In this document: piece after piece, positions 1 through 9,184 of the stretch
How the letters are laid out: every line of letters begins with the position of its first letter
How positions within the stretch are numbered: the first letter of the stretch is position 1
Assembly (NCBI GenBank): GCA_027459525.1
Contig: DAIDIC010000143.1
Location: forward strand, 11,187-75,186
From: JAJYBV01 sp021812265
GTDB taxonomy: Bacteria; Chloroflexota; Ktedonobacteria; Ktedonobacterales; JACDGC01
DNA: 64,000 bases
Direction of reading: 5' to 3'
Made by a program: the position numbers and the translations under genes
Notes under the pieces: generated by a model
The model's input: only the letters and a program-made list of their open reading frames with translations
What the model was told of the DNA's origin: nothing
Database searches by the model: none

Positions 1-2
1 TT

Positions 3-203
3 GGAGCTGGCCGGCCTGCACAGCCAGTTCCAAAGCCGACTATCAGTGTTTTTGCCGCTTCTGATAAATCAGCGCAGCGCATTGTTGCACAATCGGCGCG
101 CCAGCCGTCTTACCACGGTGTTGAAGCGGCGGATAAGCTGATACATATATTCACGCCCCCAATTTGCTGTAAAGATATCCAAAAGTTTTCCCAATTAGCC
201 TAA
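3..203 (+). CDS. C-terminal end of an unrecognised protein (5' end outside window)
   Basis: One frame is open from the window edge to a TAA at 201-203 and reads about 66 residues with codon choice like the neighbouring genes (GCC, GCG, CAG, ATT). The competing frames on both strands close sooner or give no gene-like reading. The visible part holds an Ala/Gln/Ser-rich stretch (DKSAQRIVAQSARQPSYHG) and ends KFSQLA. No family is recognised, and a fragment this short allows no functional call. The minus strand offers an alternative short open stretch leaving the window, so the assignment is tentative. Confidence 0.4.
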   Translation, partial: GAGRPAQPVPKPTISVFAASDKSAQRIVAQSARQPSYHGVEAADKLIHIFTPPICCKDIQKFSQLA

Positions 204-465
204 AATATCTGCATCTCTTTCCTTTTCATGCTATACTTTACATACGTCTTCCGGCTCTTCGTTTGGTTTTATCCTTCTCGCGCTATTGCTTACAATAACG
301 CATATATCAAAACAAAAAAAGGGTTGTGAAAAATCTTTAGAGATTCACCGGCGTGAGGATTGATACCCATTATGGATTTTTTTCTGTTAAAGCTGGCTCT
401 GCCGTAAAATAGCAGAAAAATATCTATCTGTTATTTTGGCAAAAGTTTTAATATTATTATTTATT

Positions 466-602
466 CAGGACTTTCGCTTCAACATGGAAAATCGGGGATG
501 TATAAGGGGCGCTGCCCCTTATACGGGGTTCTGGGGTGTCCCCAGCCCTCCCTTTGTTGCAGATACAAGAACCATGCGCTGCTCTTTCAAGCGAAAATCC
601 TA
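466..602 (+). mobile_element. MITE-like element, copy 1
   Basis: 137 bp with terminal inverted repeats (CAGGACTTTCGCTT at the left, AAGCGAAAATCCTA at the right). It is flanked by a direct 5-bp duplication TTATT (461-465 and 603-607). Inside is a palindrome with arms GTATAAGGGGC / GCCCCTTATAC and a second hairpin CTGGGG-TGT-CCCCAG. No transposase is encoded. The element fills much of the 428-nt gap between the partial gene at 3-203 and the phosphatase gene; the rest of that gap (204-465) is AT-rich with nothing else recognisable. Confidence 0.85.
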
Positions 603-631
603 TTATTTTTTAAGACAGGTTTCACGATAGT

Positions 632-1786
632 ATGATGACACCAATGTTCTCTCTGCTGGCATTCTCAACTTTGGAAAAAGCAGGATTGTTTGCCATCGTA
701 GGTGTTTTTGGCTTAGTAGTCATCCTTTTTCTCATAGTTTATCTTTTCTTTTATGTTATTCGTAAACGGCAAAACGCTAACTCTCATAGTCAAAACACAG
801 AATTTGATAATACAAGCGTTATTTCAGCGCACGAGCTTAATTCATTACTGGCAAATAAACCGTTAACCCTTACAAAACCACGCGATGAGAAAATTCATTT
901 GCATAATACCGTAAAATTAAAAAATAATATGCGCTATGATATCCTTGTCGGAGCCAAAACCGACCGAGGCATACGCCGCCGCGCAGATGTTAATCAAGAT
1001 AATGTGCTCGCCCTGACCGGCGCACGATTTGTTAATGGAACGTTAGAGCCGTTTGGTGTATTTATTGTTGCAGACGGTATGGGCGGACACCAATTTGGAT
1101 ACGAAGCCAGCGCACGCGCTATTCGGGTTATTTTGGATAATTTACTGCAGCCGCTGATAGACGGCCAGGCGCTGGGAAACGCCCAAATTGCCGAAGCGCT
1201 TCGATCGAGCATCGAAGCGGCAAATATTGATATTTATCAGCGCAACAAAGAACGCAATTCAGATATGGGCACTACGGTAACCGCAGCGGTTGTAGTTCCC
1301 GATATTGCCTTTGTAGCCAATGTCGGTGACAGCAGAACCTATCTGTTGCCAATAGATAAAAAGCTATACCAAATTACCGAAGACCATTCGGTGGTCGCCG
1401 GATTAGTTTTAGCAGGTGTAATTGCGCCGGAAGATATATATACACACCCCAAACGAAATCAAATATATCGCAGTTTAGGCGATTCATCTGAAGTGGATAT
1501 TGATATGTTTCAGGTAGATATTGGTGTGGATGATATGCTGCTGCTGTGTTCCGATGGCTTATGGGAAATGGTGCGCGATTGGCGGCTGCAAAATATCATG
1601 GAAAGCCATTCCTCCGTAAACAAAGTGATCGATGAACTCGTAGATGAAGCTAACGATAACGGCGGCGTAGATAACATCAGCGCTATTTGCGTAAAACTGG
1701 CAAAAGCGCACGAGCCGATACTGCGAGCCGGAGTACATCTTATAGTTTATCCGGAAGCGTTAAACGTGCAAAAATATGAAGCTTAA
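632..1786 (+). CDS. Membrane-anchored PP2C-type Ser/Thr protein phosphatase
   Basis: 384 residues. A hydrophobic segment at about 17-43 anchors the protein, followed by a polar linker and a PP2C (PPM) domain from about residue 103 to 360. Metal-binding signatures are visible: RADVNQDN near 120, VADGMGGH with Asp148, LLCSDGLWEMV with Asp308, and GGVDNIS with Asp347. PPM enzymes remove phosphate from Ser/Thr residues using two Mn/Mg ions, and in bacteria they oppose Hanks-type kinases. A kinase of that type lies at 60.2-61.9 kb, but it is not adjacent, so pairing is inference. The start may be the first or the third codon (ATG ATG ACA ...). The gene ends in a 4-bp convergent overlap with the sensor gene on the other strand. 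Confidence 0.9.
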   Translation: MMTPMFSLLAFSTLEKAGLFAIVGVFGLVVILFLIVYLFFYVIRKRQNANSHSQNTEFDNTSVISAHELNSLLANKPLTLTKPRDEKIHLHNTVKLKNNMRYDILVGAKTDRGIRRRADVNQDNVLALTGARFVNGTLEPFGVFIVADGMGGHQFGYEASARAIRVILDNLLQPLIDGQALGNAQIAEALRSSIEAANIDIYQRNKERNSDMGTTVTAAVVVPDIAFVANVGDSRTYLLPIDKKLYQITEDHSVVAGLVLAGVIAPEDIYTHPKRNQIYRSLGDSSEVDIDMFQVDIGVDDMLLLCSDGLWEMVRDWRLQNIMESHSSVNKVIDELVDEANDNGGVDNISAICVKLAKAHEPILRAGVHLIVYPEALNVQKYEA

Positions 1787-3075
1787 TCCAGCAGTACTTT
1801 CACTTCAACCATAGAACCGCCGGCCGGATTAGAAATAATCTGCAGTTCACCATGGATTTGCTCAGCGTTGCGATACATGCGATACATTCCGGGCAACTCA
1901 CCGCGCTGAAATCGTTCCGGCATAGCTTCAGTGTCGAATCCTGCGCCGTTATCTTTTACCGCGGCGCGCAAAATTCTGTTATGCTTAGAAACTTCCACGG
2001 CGCAAGCAGACCCTTGAGAATGTTTTACAGCGTTTTCGGCGGCTTCGGTAATAATGATAAACAGCGCGCGCGTTATATCCGCGCTTAACACAGCAGCGCA
2101 CTGATAATCCAGTGTACAGTCAAAAGTTGTATGCTGATTTAAATATTCCACATACAGTTCTAATGATTGCTGTAAACCATATTGTTCCGGTGTTGCGCCA
2201 ATCATCAGCGAGGAAATTTCATTGAGCGAGCGACCCAGATCTTCCAATTTCTGATACATGCGGCGAATTTCATTTCTTGCCTGCCAGATATCAGTTTCAG
2301 CAGCGACATCAGCCGACTGTACACAGCGCAGCAAAGTTTCCATTTCACGCTTCGGCCGCAATACAATAAATTGCGAAACCGCCTCTTTTCTCGCCATCTC
2401 CAGAGCAAATAGCTGCGGCAAATCAGGCGCAGGAGTATTGCGAAATGACTGAAGCTTCAATGCAGCAAAATACGCCAGCGATTGAACAGATTCATATTTC
2501 ATGGGAGAAAAATCCACTGCCGGAGCGGCAAACACCACTTCCAATGCGCCAAGAATCTGCTCATCTGCCAGCAAAGGCACAGCCAACGCCGCCGCCGGAG
2601 GCCGGGGAAATAATTTTTTTTCTATTTCCATCGTCTCGGGCGGAAACTGCCCCGTATATTCAGTATTTTGCGCAAAAATAATCTCCCGCCGTGCGCAGGC
2701 GATACCAGCAAAACCTTCTTGCAATTTTAAAGAATTTAACTGCGGCAGCGAAAACAACCCAGAAAGAGATCCGGAAAACGCCGTTTGCTCATCAACAGGA
2801 TCTTCAATAAATATATATGGCTCTAATGTTTGTGTTTTATTATCAAACACGAACATCAAGCATTGGCCGCCGGTTATTGCCGCCGCCGCGCGGGTGATAA
2901 TCCGCCCCAGCCGCTGCGGTGAATCTGCCGCGTTCAGCAATACCATTGAGTGAGAAAGCACCCGGCCAATAAAACTTTCCTGCGAAACAGTGTCTTTCTG
3001 CTCCGCAGGAAAGGTTCCCCATCCCTGTGGACTTTTTGGCCGAATATGATAAATCTCCGTAGAGTTTGGTATCAT
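1783..3075 (-). CDS. GAF-domain sensor with NarL/DegS-type HATPase, phosphoacceptor His not visible
   Basis: 430 residues from the ATG at 3075, chosen because AAAGGAT sits 8 nt upstream; a GTG at 3192 would add 39 residues without a good ribosome site. Residues about 30-200 look like a GAF sensor domain. A helical segment (QARNEIRRMYQKLEDLGRSL) occupies the place of a HisKA_3 dimerisation helix. The C-terminal 90 residues are a GHKL ATPase: EAAENAVKHS (N box), DNGAGFD (G1), and GMYRMYRNAEQIHGELQI leading to a glycine-rich GGSMVEV end. The usual ERxRIARELHD histidine is missing. No response regulator is adjacent. Either it acts as an ATPase/partner-switch sensor or the acceptor site is unorthodox. 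Confidence 0.75.
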   Translation of the reverse strand: MIPNSTEIYHIRPKSPQGWGTFPAEQKDTVSQESFIGRVLSHSMVLLNAADSPQRLGRIITRAAAAITGGQCLMFVFDNKTQTLEPYIFIEDPVDEQTAFSGSLSGLFSLPQLNSLKLQEGFAGIACARREIIFAQNTEYTGQFPPETMEIEKKLFPRPPAAALAVPLLADEQILGALEVVFAAPAVDFSPMKYESVQSLAYFAALKLQSFRNTPAPDLPQLFALEMARKEAVSQFIVLRPKREMETLLRCVQSADVAAETDIWQARNEIRRMYQKLEDLGRSLNEISSLMIGATPEQYGLQQSLELYVEYLNQHTTFDCTLDYQCAAVLSADITRALFIIITEAAENAVKHSQGSACAVEVSKHNRILRAAVKDNGAGFDTEAMPERFQRGELPGMYRMYRNAEQIHGELQIISNPAGGSMVEVKVLLD

Positions 3076-3279
3076 ATGAGATATCCTTTCAATTTTTCTA
3101 AGATACGCATTTTTTATACCGGTTTCAAAAACTCGCACATCCCTGCAAACCCATTTCTGACATAACAGCCAATCGGAAACCAAAAATTTCACCGGCGCGC
3201 AATCCTATCATCTGTTACTATCGACATAATTCAAAAAATATGATACCCTGCATTTGCAGCTTTTTGGCTAGAGGTGATT

Positions 3280-5124
3280 ATGCTTAATCCGCCACCGCGC
3301 TCAGTAAACTACAAAACGCCCCAAAGTTTCTCTATAACCCGGCAGTTTATTTTCATCATTTTAACGATGCTGATGTTTTCCGTTGTTTTAACATATCTCT
3401 ATACTCAAGCTTCTCCAAATTTTCAACACGCCGCTTCCTCCACGATCATCATCGATATCTCTGGGGTCCGACCCGATATGATTTCACAGGCCATTACCCC
3501 AAATATCTATCAAGTTGGGCAAAATGGCGTTATTGCATTGAACCATCACAGCATATTCCCAAACACCTATTTAGCGGCAACAGCTGCTTTAGCCACCGGA
3601 GATTATCCGGGGACATTTGCCAAATCGCTCATTGCACCACCCTTAACCAATAACTTTACCGGCATATACTCTGCAGCCGCCCCAGTCGCCAAACCGCAGA
3701 TCGGGTCAAATTTTTTTCTGCCGCTAAGCGCGCCAAATATTGCAGATTTGATAGCAAATGAAACGCAAACCTCAGTTTCCTTGCCACCAACACTGGCAGC
3801 AAAAGCGCTGGCGCAAAACATCAATGTTTCCATTCAAGGCTCTATGAATAACGCCTTGCTGCAGGGGCTTACTTTATACAACGATACCCCCGCAAATATC
3901 TATATAATGGATTCATCTGTCACCTATCCGGCTTCATTGCAAAGCGTAACGACGCCGCTTCTGTCAAAAAACATAACCTACGATCAATACTTAACCCAAG
4001 CATATATTCAAGATATATTACCGAAAATTTCGCAAAATGGCGCATTGTTTCTCAGTGAACTTCAATTTGGTGACACATTGCAAGCAATGACACAGAACGG
4101 TGTTGGTTCTCAGCAAATGAACAGCGCCTTAGCAGAAGATGACGCCAATGTCGCAGCCATAATTGCTGCATTGAATACCAATAAATTACAAAATTCCGTC
4201 AATATTATCATCACTTCTGACCACGGCATGTTGAATACACTTGCTGCCAACGGCTCAGATTCATCTGCCAATACCCAAACAGATATTGCGCAGATGATAG
4301 CCAACGAGGCAGCTAAAGGAGACTCTGGAGCGTTGCCGCAAGTGGGTATTCAGGGAGTCACCACACAAACGTTAACCGCAAACACAACTTTGGCAATTGC
4401 GCAAGAAGGCGAAACCGGATATATATACATGCCGCAAACACCGGCGCTGGCAAAGATTGCGCGCGGCAACAGCATTCAAGCCAAAGGAGACTTAATACAG
4501 CAATTAATACCATACCTGCTTTCGCTGCCGCAAGTTTCCATGGTATTTGTCAACGACGCCGCCGGAGAATTTGATGGAGCAATCCCCTTTAGCGCTGTTG
4601 GCTTGAATAGCCCGTCTGCTCCAATGCTGCTATATACGCTTGCCGCGTTTCCTCAAACAGCCATACATCTTGCGCAAAATATCCAGGAATTCACCGGAGC
4701 AGCATACTCAACTTCTCTCGGTAAAGCCACGTTTGGGGGAATATCCGAGCGCGATCTGCGCGCCATATTTTTTGCCGAAGGCCCGGGGTTTAAGCAGGGA
4801 TATTATGACAGCGCGCCAACCGGCATTACAGATATTGCGCCAACCGCCGCCGCGCTGCTGAACATTCCGGCGCAGCAAAACCAAGCAGGGCGCACGCTGG
4901 ATGAGTTGCTGGCCGGCAGCGCATTTTACGGCAGTGTTTCCGCTGACACATATGTTGCGGCGCCGCGCTTACTGTCAAATGGCGATATATATGTTGCAGT
5001 AATACTCTATCAGCGCGCCGGTTCAACAACATATATAGAAGCCGGCGGCTCAATCATCGGAGCGCCTGGATCATCTGCAGCCAAATTACAAACACAGCTT
5101 GAACTGACTTTGCAATCATCTTAG
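3280..5124 (+). CDS. Membrane-anchored alkaline-phosphatase-superfamily enzyme (type I phosphodiesterase-like)
   Basis: 614 residues from ATG 3280 (GAGG 6 nt upstream; a GTG two codons earlier is possible). One transmembrane segment at about 25-45 is followed by an extracytoplasmic domain. Superfamily landmarks: IIIDISGVRPD (first metal Asp), a Thr nucleophile region around PNTYLAATAALATGDYPG, and IIITSDHGML with the Asp-His metal pair. A later region (RDLRAIFFAEGPGFKQG ... DIAPTAAALLNIP) matches the end of nucleotide pyrophosphatase/sulfatase-type domains. Members hydrolyse phosphodiesters, phosphomonoesters or sulfate esters; the substrate cannot be told here. The gene stands alone and converges on the MFS gene across a strong hairpin. 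Confidence 0.8.
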   Translation: MLNPPPRSVNYKTPQSFSITRQFIFIILTMLMFSVVLTYLYTQASPNFQHAASSTIIIDISGVRPDMISQAITPNIYQVGQNGVIALNHHSIFPNTYLAATAALATGDYPGTFAKSLIAPPLTNNFTGIYSAAAPVAKPQIGSNFFLPLSAPNIADLIANETQTSVSLPPTLAAKALAQNINVSIQGSMNNALLQGLTLYNDTPANIYIMDSSVTYPASLQSVTTPLLSKNITYDQYLTQAYIQDILPKISQNGALFLSELQFGDTLQAMTQNGVGSQQMNSALAEDDANVAAIIAALNTNKLQNSVNIIITSDHGMLNTLAANGSDSSANTQTDIAQMIANEAAKGDSGALPQVGIQGVTTQTLTANTTLAIAQEGETGYIYMPQTPALAKIARGNSIQAKGDLIQQLIPYLLSLPQVSMVFVNDAAGEFDGAIPFSAVGLNSPSAPMLLYTLAAFPQTAIHLAQNIQEFTGAAYSTSLGKATFGGISERDLRAIFFAEGPGFKQGYYDSAPTGITDIAPTAAALLNIPAQQNQAGRTLDELLAGSAFYGSVSADTYVAAPRLLSNGDIYVAVILYQRAGSTTYIEAGGSIIGAPGSSAAKLQTQLELTLQSS

Positions 5125-5156
5125 CCTGCCGGCAACTTTGGCTAACACTCGCGCAA

Positions 5157-5189
5157 CATGCCGCCGCGGCAACGCGCTATAGCGGCATG
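5157..5189. terminator. Hairpin between convergent genes
   Basis: Arms CATGCCGC (5157-5164) and GCGGCATG (5182-5189) enclose a nested CGCG-GCAA-CGCG hairpin, so a 12-bp stem with one small bulge is capped by a GNRA tetraloop. It sits between two convergent genes (ends at 5124 and 5248). No U tract follows on either strand, so intrinsic termination is inferred from position. Confidence 0.5.
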
Positions 5190-5247
5190 CGCCATTCTCA
5201 ATCAAAAAGAAGTAGGGGCGCGATCCCCAAACCACCCCCGTTATGTT

Positions 5248-6639
5248 TTAAGCGCTGATATGCGCCGCCTGTTCGTCATCTTTTACAAAACGCGCGCCCC
5301 AAATTCCGATAACACCGGCAGCTAAAAGCACGGGAACGCTGGTAACAAGAAACGCAACTCCGGGAGAATTATTGTATGTTACCTGAAAACCCAATATCGT
5401 ATGATTCTTTAACATATCGCTTAAAAATCCCGCGATAGCAGGCGAAAACAGATCTCCAAAAAAATGCGAAAGCAGCAAGGTAAGCCCAACTGCAGCGCCT
5501 TGCTTGAGTGGGGTTACTACATCTTGAGTAACCGCTGTTAACGGGCCGCTGTTTACCTGCAACATGGCAACTGTAATAATATACAACGGAAAGAAAATAC
5601 CTAATATGCGAACCGAATCGGAAATTGGCAGCGGAGCTAACAAAACAATAATTGCAATTGCATAAAGCGGCGCGCTGATTAAAAAGCTCCACCCACTCAC
5701 AAGCACACGCGATCCGGGGAAGCGCTTTTTCAGTGTATCGGCGGCCCAGCCACCCCCAAGCAAGCCAATAACACCGCCAATTACAGTGCCGGCGCCGACC
5801 AAAGTAAGCGGAGAAACCGTATGAAAATTCGGGAACATTCTGCCAAACAGCGGTGTGATAAACACGAGGGTTACGCCATACACAAAAAAGCTGAGCGCCT
5901 GCAACGCTACAACAATGCGCAAGGTATTAATTTTCCAGATATATGCAATATTGCGCCAAAATGAAGCCATACCTTCACGAACCAGCGCCGCTTCAATATT
6001 ATCATCTTCATTATTGCGGCGCGGCAGTTCCTTCAGAAGCAAAATGAGCAATGATAATATCAACCCGGGAACAGCAAAGAAATAAAATACCGGACGCCAT
6101 TGATTATTGAATATACCATACAGAATACCGGCGCCAATATAGCCAAAAGCTAAGCCGGCAAGTAAGCCCGTATTCCAGCGGCTCATCACTATGGAACGCT
6201 TTTCTTTGGGATACGCCGAAGTTAAAATAGATGTGCTGGCGGGGAAATAGCCGCCTTCACCGGCGCCCAGCGCGGCGCGGGTGGCAAATAGCGAGGCAAA
6301 ATTTGGCGCAAATGCGGTAAACGCTGTTGCAATACTCCAAAACGCAATACTGCCACCGACTACATCTTTGCGCTTAATTTTATCGGCCAGTAAACCTAAT
6401 GGGAAAATGCTGACAGTATAAACCAATAAGAATGAAGTTGCTAATAGTCCATATTCAAAGTCTGAAAGATGATACTCTGGCTGAATATAAAGACCTAAAG
6501 CCAAAAAAGCATAACGGTCGGCGTAATTAATAAAGTTAGCCAGCCATAGCAGCCAAAAATTATAATTTGCGGTTCGGTCAGTAATAGCTTGTCCGCCACT
6601 TTGCGACAGCCCGGCAGAGGATTCGAGAAATTGCCCCAT
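5248..6639 (-). CDS. Major facilitator superfamily transporter
   Basis: 463 residues with about 12 hydrophobic segments. The cytoplasmic loop between helices 2 and 3 reads GLLADKIKRKDVVGG, the MFS signature, and helix 4 carries TRAALGAGEGGYFPAS, as in anion:cation symporter and spinster-like families. Such proteins move small solutes across the inner membrane by H+ or Na+ coupling; the substrate is unknown. The start ATG is preceded by GGAGAAAAAACG. No neighbour suggests a pathway. Confidence 0.88.
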   Translation of the reverse strand: MGQFLESSAGLSQSGGQAITDRTANYNFWLLWLANFINYADRYAFLALGLYIQPEYHLSDFEYGLLATSFLLVYTVSIFPLGLLADKIKRKDVVGGSIAFWSIATAFTAFAPNFASLFATRAALGAGEGGYFPASTSILTSAYPKEKRSIVMSRWNTGLLAGLAFGYIGAGILYGIFNNQWRPVFYFFAVPGLILSLLILLLKELPRRNNEDDNIEAALVREGMASFWRNIAYIWKINTLRIVVALQALSFFVYGVTLVFITPLFGRMFPNFHTVSPLTLVGAGTVIGGVIGLLGGGWAADTLKKRFPGSRVLVSGWSFLISAPLYAIAIIVLLAPLPISDSVRILGIFFPLYIITVAMLQVNSGPLTAVTQDVVTPLKQGAAVGLTLLLSHFFGDLFSPAIAGFLSDMLKNHTILGFQVTYNNSPGVAFLVTSVPVLLAAGVIGIWGARFVKDDEQAAHISA

Positions 6640-6699
6640 CGTTTTTTCTCCTGTTAACCGGAAAATAAACCGGCTTCCGATAAAATAACATATCCAAAA

Positions 6700-6942
6700 C
6701 TATACCTCTTCGTGCAGCGTAATAGGCGCCGCCTTACATATTGGCCGAAGTTTTAAGGATATCAACGTGCCTCCAATTCTTTTTGAACCAGAGCAAATGC
6801 CATACGCCCAATGCAAAAGCAATAGAGCCGTCATTACCACATTATAGTTAAATATATTATGGCATGCGAACATTAAAATAACAATAAGACCGTTAAGAAA
6901 ACATCCGCAGCGCTTGATACACACCAAACAAGCTGTCCTCAA
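6700..6942 (-). CDS. Possible small membrane protein (TTG start)
   Basis: An 80-residue reading frame beginning with TTG behind AGGGAAAGAG. It has two hydrophobic stretches (LNGLIVILMFACHNIFNYN and VVMTALLLLHWAYGI) followed by a basic tail, and loosely recalls small DUF4395-type membrane proteins, but identity is weak. It lies alone in the 358-nt divergent gap between the MFS gene and cca. The low number of conserved features and the TTG start keep confidence low. Confidence 0.3.
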   Translation of the reverse strand: MRTACLVCIKRCGCFLNGLIVILMFACHNIFNYNVVMTALLLLHWAYGICSGSKRIGGTLISLKLRPICKAAPITLHEEV

Positions 6943-6984
6943 ATCTCTTTCCCTATCCCCTCGAAATTGAAGGCGCCCCTGTGA

Positions 6985-6990
6985 TACAAT
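6985..6990 (+). promoter_or_regulatory. -10 element for cca, leaderless-type spacing
   Basis: TACAAT preceded by TGA stands only 7 nt before the ATG of cca at 6998. Transcription from this element would start at or next to the start codon, giving a leaderless mRNA. No convincing ribosome-binding site precedes the ATG, which fits. Inferred from spacing only. Confidence 0.4.
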
Positions 6991-6997
6991 AATCTGT

Positions 6998-8416
6998 ATG
7001 CCGGATATAATTCTTGAAATTGCTCAGCGCTTTCACGCAGCCAAATATTCTATTCATATTGTCGGCGGAACGGTCCGCGACTCCCTTTTAGGGCGCACCG
7101 TAACGCCAGACACCGATTTAACTACCGACGCAACCCCGGATATCATCAAAGATATCATTGCGCCGACGCATCCTCGCGCCGTTTCTTCCGTCGGAGAACG
7201 CTTTGGCACCGTCCAAATTCACTATGACGATCCCACCGCTTCAGAAAGTGATCCGGATAAAACTATTATCCTGGAAATCACCACCTTTCGCAGTGAACAA
7301 TATCTTTCCGATTCTCGCAAACCCGATGTAGTTTTTGGAAACAACCTAGAAGAAGACTTGCTGCGCCGCGATTTCACTATCAACGCTATGGCTATGGATC
7401 CGCTTACCGGCAGCATCATCGATCCGTTTGGCGGCAAAATAGATCTTGAAGCTAAAATCATTCGCGCAGTTGGGAACGCCCCTAAAGAGCGTTTTGCTGA
7501 AGACCCCCTGCGCATGTTGCGCGCAGTGCGATTTGCCGCACAGTTAGGGTTTACTATTGAAAGCAGCACTGCGAAGGCGATTCAATCCGAGGCGCATACC
7601 CTGCAAAAAATAAGTTGGGAACGCATACGCGATGAAATGTGCAAAATATTGCTCTCACCGCGGCCGGCAATTGGCTTGCGTCTCGCCGCTGAATTAGGTC
7701 TGGCGCAATATTTTATGCCGGAAATGATCTATCTGCAAGGAGTGCATCAACGACCCGGACACAGCAAAGATGTTTTTGAGCATACCATGCGCGTCGTGCA
7801 AAACTCTCCCGCAACGTTAACCAGCCGCTGGGCAGCGTTGCTGCACGATATCGCCAAGCCGCGCACCTACAGCAATGAAAACGGTCAGGTGCATTTTTTC
7901 GGCCATGAAGATATTGGCGCAATCATGGCAAAAGATATTTTGCGCCGACTTCATTTTGATAAGCCGTTTATTGAAAAAATCTCGAAAATCGTAAAAATGC
8001 ATATGCGAGTGAACGCATATATCCCCGATTGGACTGATGGCGCCGTGCGCAGAATGATGCTGGACGCAGGCGAAGCCTTGCCCGAATTATTAACACTTTC
8101 CCGCGCAGATATTACCAGCTATCGGCAAGATAAAATTCTTCGCGCCAGCGCTCTCAGCGCCGAGCTGGATGAACGCTGCCGCAAACTGCGCGAAGAATCG
8201 GAACGTGTTCCCATAAAAAGCCCGCTGGATGGCAATGAGCTGATGCAAATCTTCAGTCGGCAGCCCGGACCATGGATTAAAGAAATTAAAGAACATTTGC
8301 TTTCATTGGTTATAGATGGAGCCTTGGCGCCAGACGATAAAGAAGAGGCGCAACGCATAGCCGATGAACTGCTGCATAATCTGCCGCAATCCAAAAGTAC
8401 ACCAAACGTCAATTAA
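6998..8416 (+). CDS. cca: CCA tRNA nucleotidyltransferase / poly(A) polymerase family with HD domain
   Basis: 472 residues. The N-terminal nucleotidyltransferase core shows IVGGTVRDSLLG (22-32), the metal pair PDTDL (Asp38, Asp40), RRDFTINAMAMD, and the tRNA-binding signature DPLRMLRAVRFAAQLGF. After about residue 250 an HD phosphohydrolase domain follows (RWAALLHDIAKPRTY, then FGHEDIGA). The enzyme adds or repairs the 3' CCA of tRNAs; HD-containing members can also trim 2',3'-cyclic ends. Whether it adds CCA, A only, or CC cannot be decided without the flexible-loop comparison. The start is fixed by the -10 element directly upstream. Confidence 0.92.
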   Translation: MPDIILEIAQRFHAAKYSIHIVGGTVRDSLLGRTVTPDTDLTTDATPDIIKDIIAPTHPRAVSSVGERFGTVQIHYDDPTASESDPDKTIILEITTFRSEQYLSDSRKPDVVFGNNLEEDLLRRDFTINAMAMDPLTGSIIDPFGGKIDLEAKIIRAVGNAPKERFAEDPLRMLRAVRFAAQLGFTIESSTAKAIQSEAHTLQKISWERIRDEMCKILLSPRPAIGLRLAAELGLAQYFMPEMIYLQGVHQRPGHSKDVFEHTMRVVQNSPATLTSRWAALLHDIAKPRTYSNENGQVHFFGHEDIGAIMAKDILRRLHFDKPFIEKISKIVKMHMRVNAYIPDWTDGAVRRMMLDAGEALPELLTLSRADITSYRQDKILRASALSAELDERCRKLREESERVPIKSPLDGNELMQIFSRQPGPWIKEIKEHLLSLVIDGALAPDDKEEAQRIADELLHNLPQSKSTPNVN

Positions 8417-8447
8417 TCGGCGCTCCGGTTCTTGCGCAAAGTTTTTT

Positions 8448-8939
8448 TCACTTCTTTTGCGAGGTGTCTTTTGGAATAACGCTGATAGACCCGTCAACCT
8501 CCATTACAGCCAATGCAACATCGTTCATAGACTCTACGCCATGTTCGCGCAACGCCGCCATAAATTCCTCTTCGGTAATATCTTCCCGGCGCAGCGCTCT
8601 CTGTATAACAGCGCCTTTCGCCGCAAGCACGGTTGGGACGCCGATAACCGCCTTGCGAAACAATATACTGCGGCTGTCCAGCCATGTAACCGCATAGCTT
8701 AGCGCCAGCAGCGCCACCGCCGCAAGTATGCCCCCATCTAAAGATGTGTCTGGCCCTGTCATAGCGTTTTGCACGGTGTTCGCTATCAATAGCAGCAATG
8801 TTAAATCAAATGCGCTTAACTGGCCCAACTCTCTTTTACCAAATAAACGCAAAGCAACAAGCATAAAAATATATACAATAACCACACGAAACAAAATCTG
8901 CCACAATGTTCCGTCCAGTGTTAAAAAGCCGTTCCACAT
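8448..8939 (-). CDS. DUF421 membrane protein (YetF family), first of a tandem pair
   Basis: 163 residues. Three hydrophobic segments (about 15-35, 45-60, 68-88) precede a soluble C-terminal domain with REDITEEEFMAALREHGVESMNDVALAVMEVDGSISVI, which is characteristic of the DUF421/YetF family. The molecular role of the family is not established. AGGATAATGGT precedes the ATG. A paralogue lies 245 bp further upstream on the same strand, and a MITE-like element separates them. Confidence 0.85.
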   Translation of the reverse strand: MWNGFLTLDGTLWQILFRVVIVYIFMLVALRLFGKRELGQLSAFDLTLLLLIANTVQNAMTGPDTSLDGGILAAVALLALSYAVTWLDSRSILFRKAVIGVPTVLAAKGAVIQRALRREDITEEEFMAALREHGVESMNDVALAVMEVDGSISVIPKDTSQKK

Positions 8940-8957
8940 ACCATTATCCTATATTCT

Positions 8958-9095
8958 TAGGGCTTTCGCTTGAAAGAGAAACGTATATTTCTCGTATCTG
9001 CAACAAAGGGTGGTCTGGGGATACCCCCAGAACCTCGTACAAAGGGCGCCGCCCCTTGTACATCCCCAATGTTCCATGCTGCAGCGAAAGTCCTG
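8958..9095 (-). mobile_element. MITE-like element, copy 2 (reverse orientation)
   Basis: 138 bp in reverse orientation: TAGGGCTTTCGCTTGAAAG at the left and GCAGCGAAAGTCCTG at the right. Flanking 5-mers ATTCT and ACTCT differ by one base, consistent with an aged target duplication. It lies between the two DUF421 genes. A second 12-bp repeat, ATCCTATATTCT, also occurs just outside both ends (8946 and 9102 regions). Confidence 0.82.
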
Positions 9096-9184
9096 ACTCT
9101 ATATCCTATATTCTTTTATTCTTTCGGCAAAATCTTTCTGTGTTTGGCGCGCTGCCGTTACATACATTTCTTCCACAGCATCCT

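Noticed and set aside
436..630. 64-residue reading frame across MITE copy 1
   Set aside because: It covers the element from end to end; similar frames occur in other copies (33105-33359, 8906-9229) only because the repeat is open in one frame, and they lack ribosome sites.
2501..2953. 150-residue plus-strand frame inside the sensor gene
   Set aside because: Antisense to a gene with clear GAF and ATPase motifs; no motif of its own.
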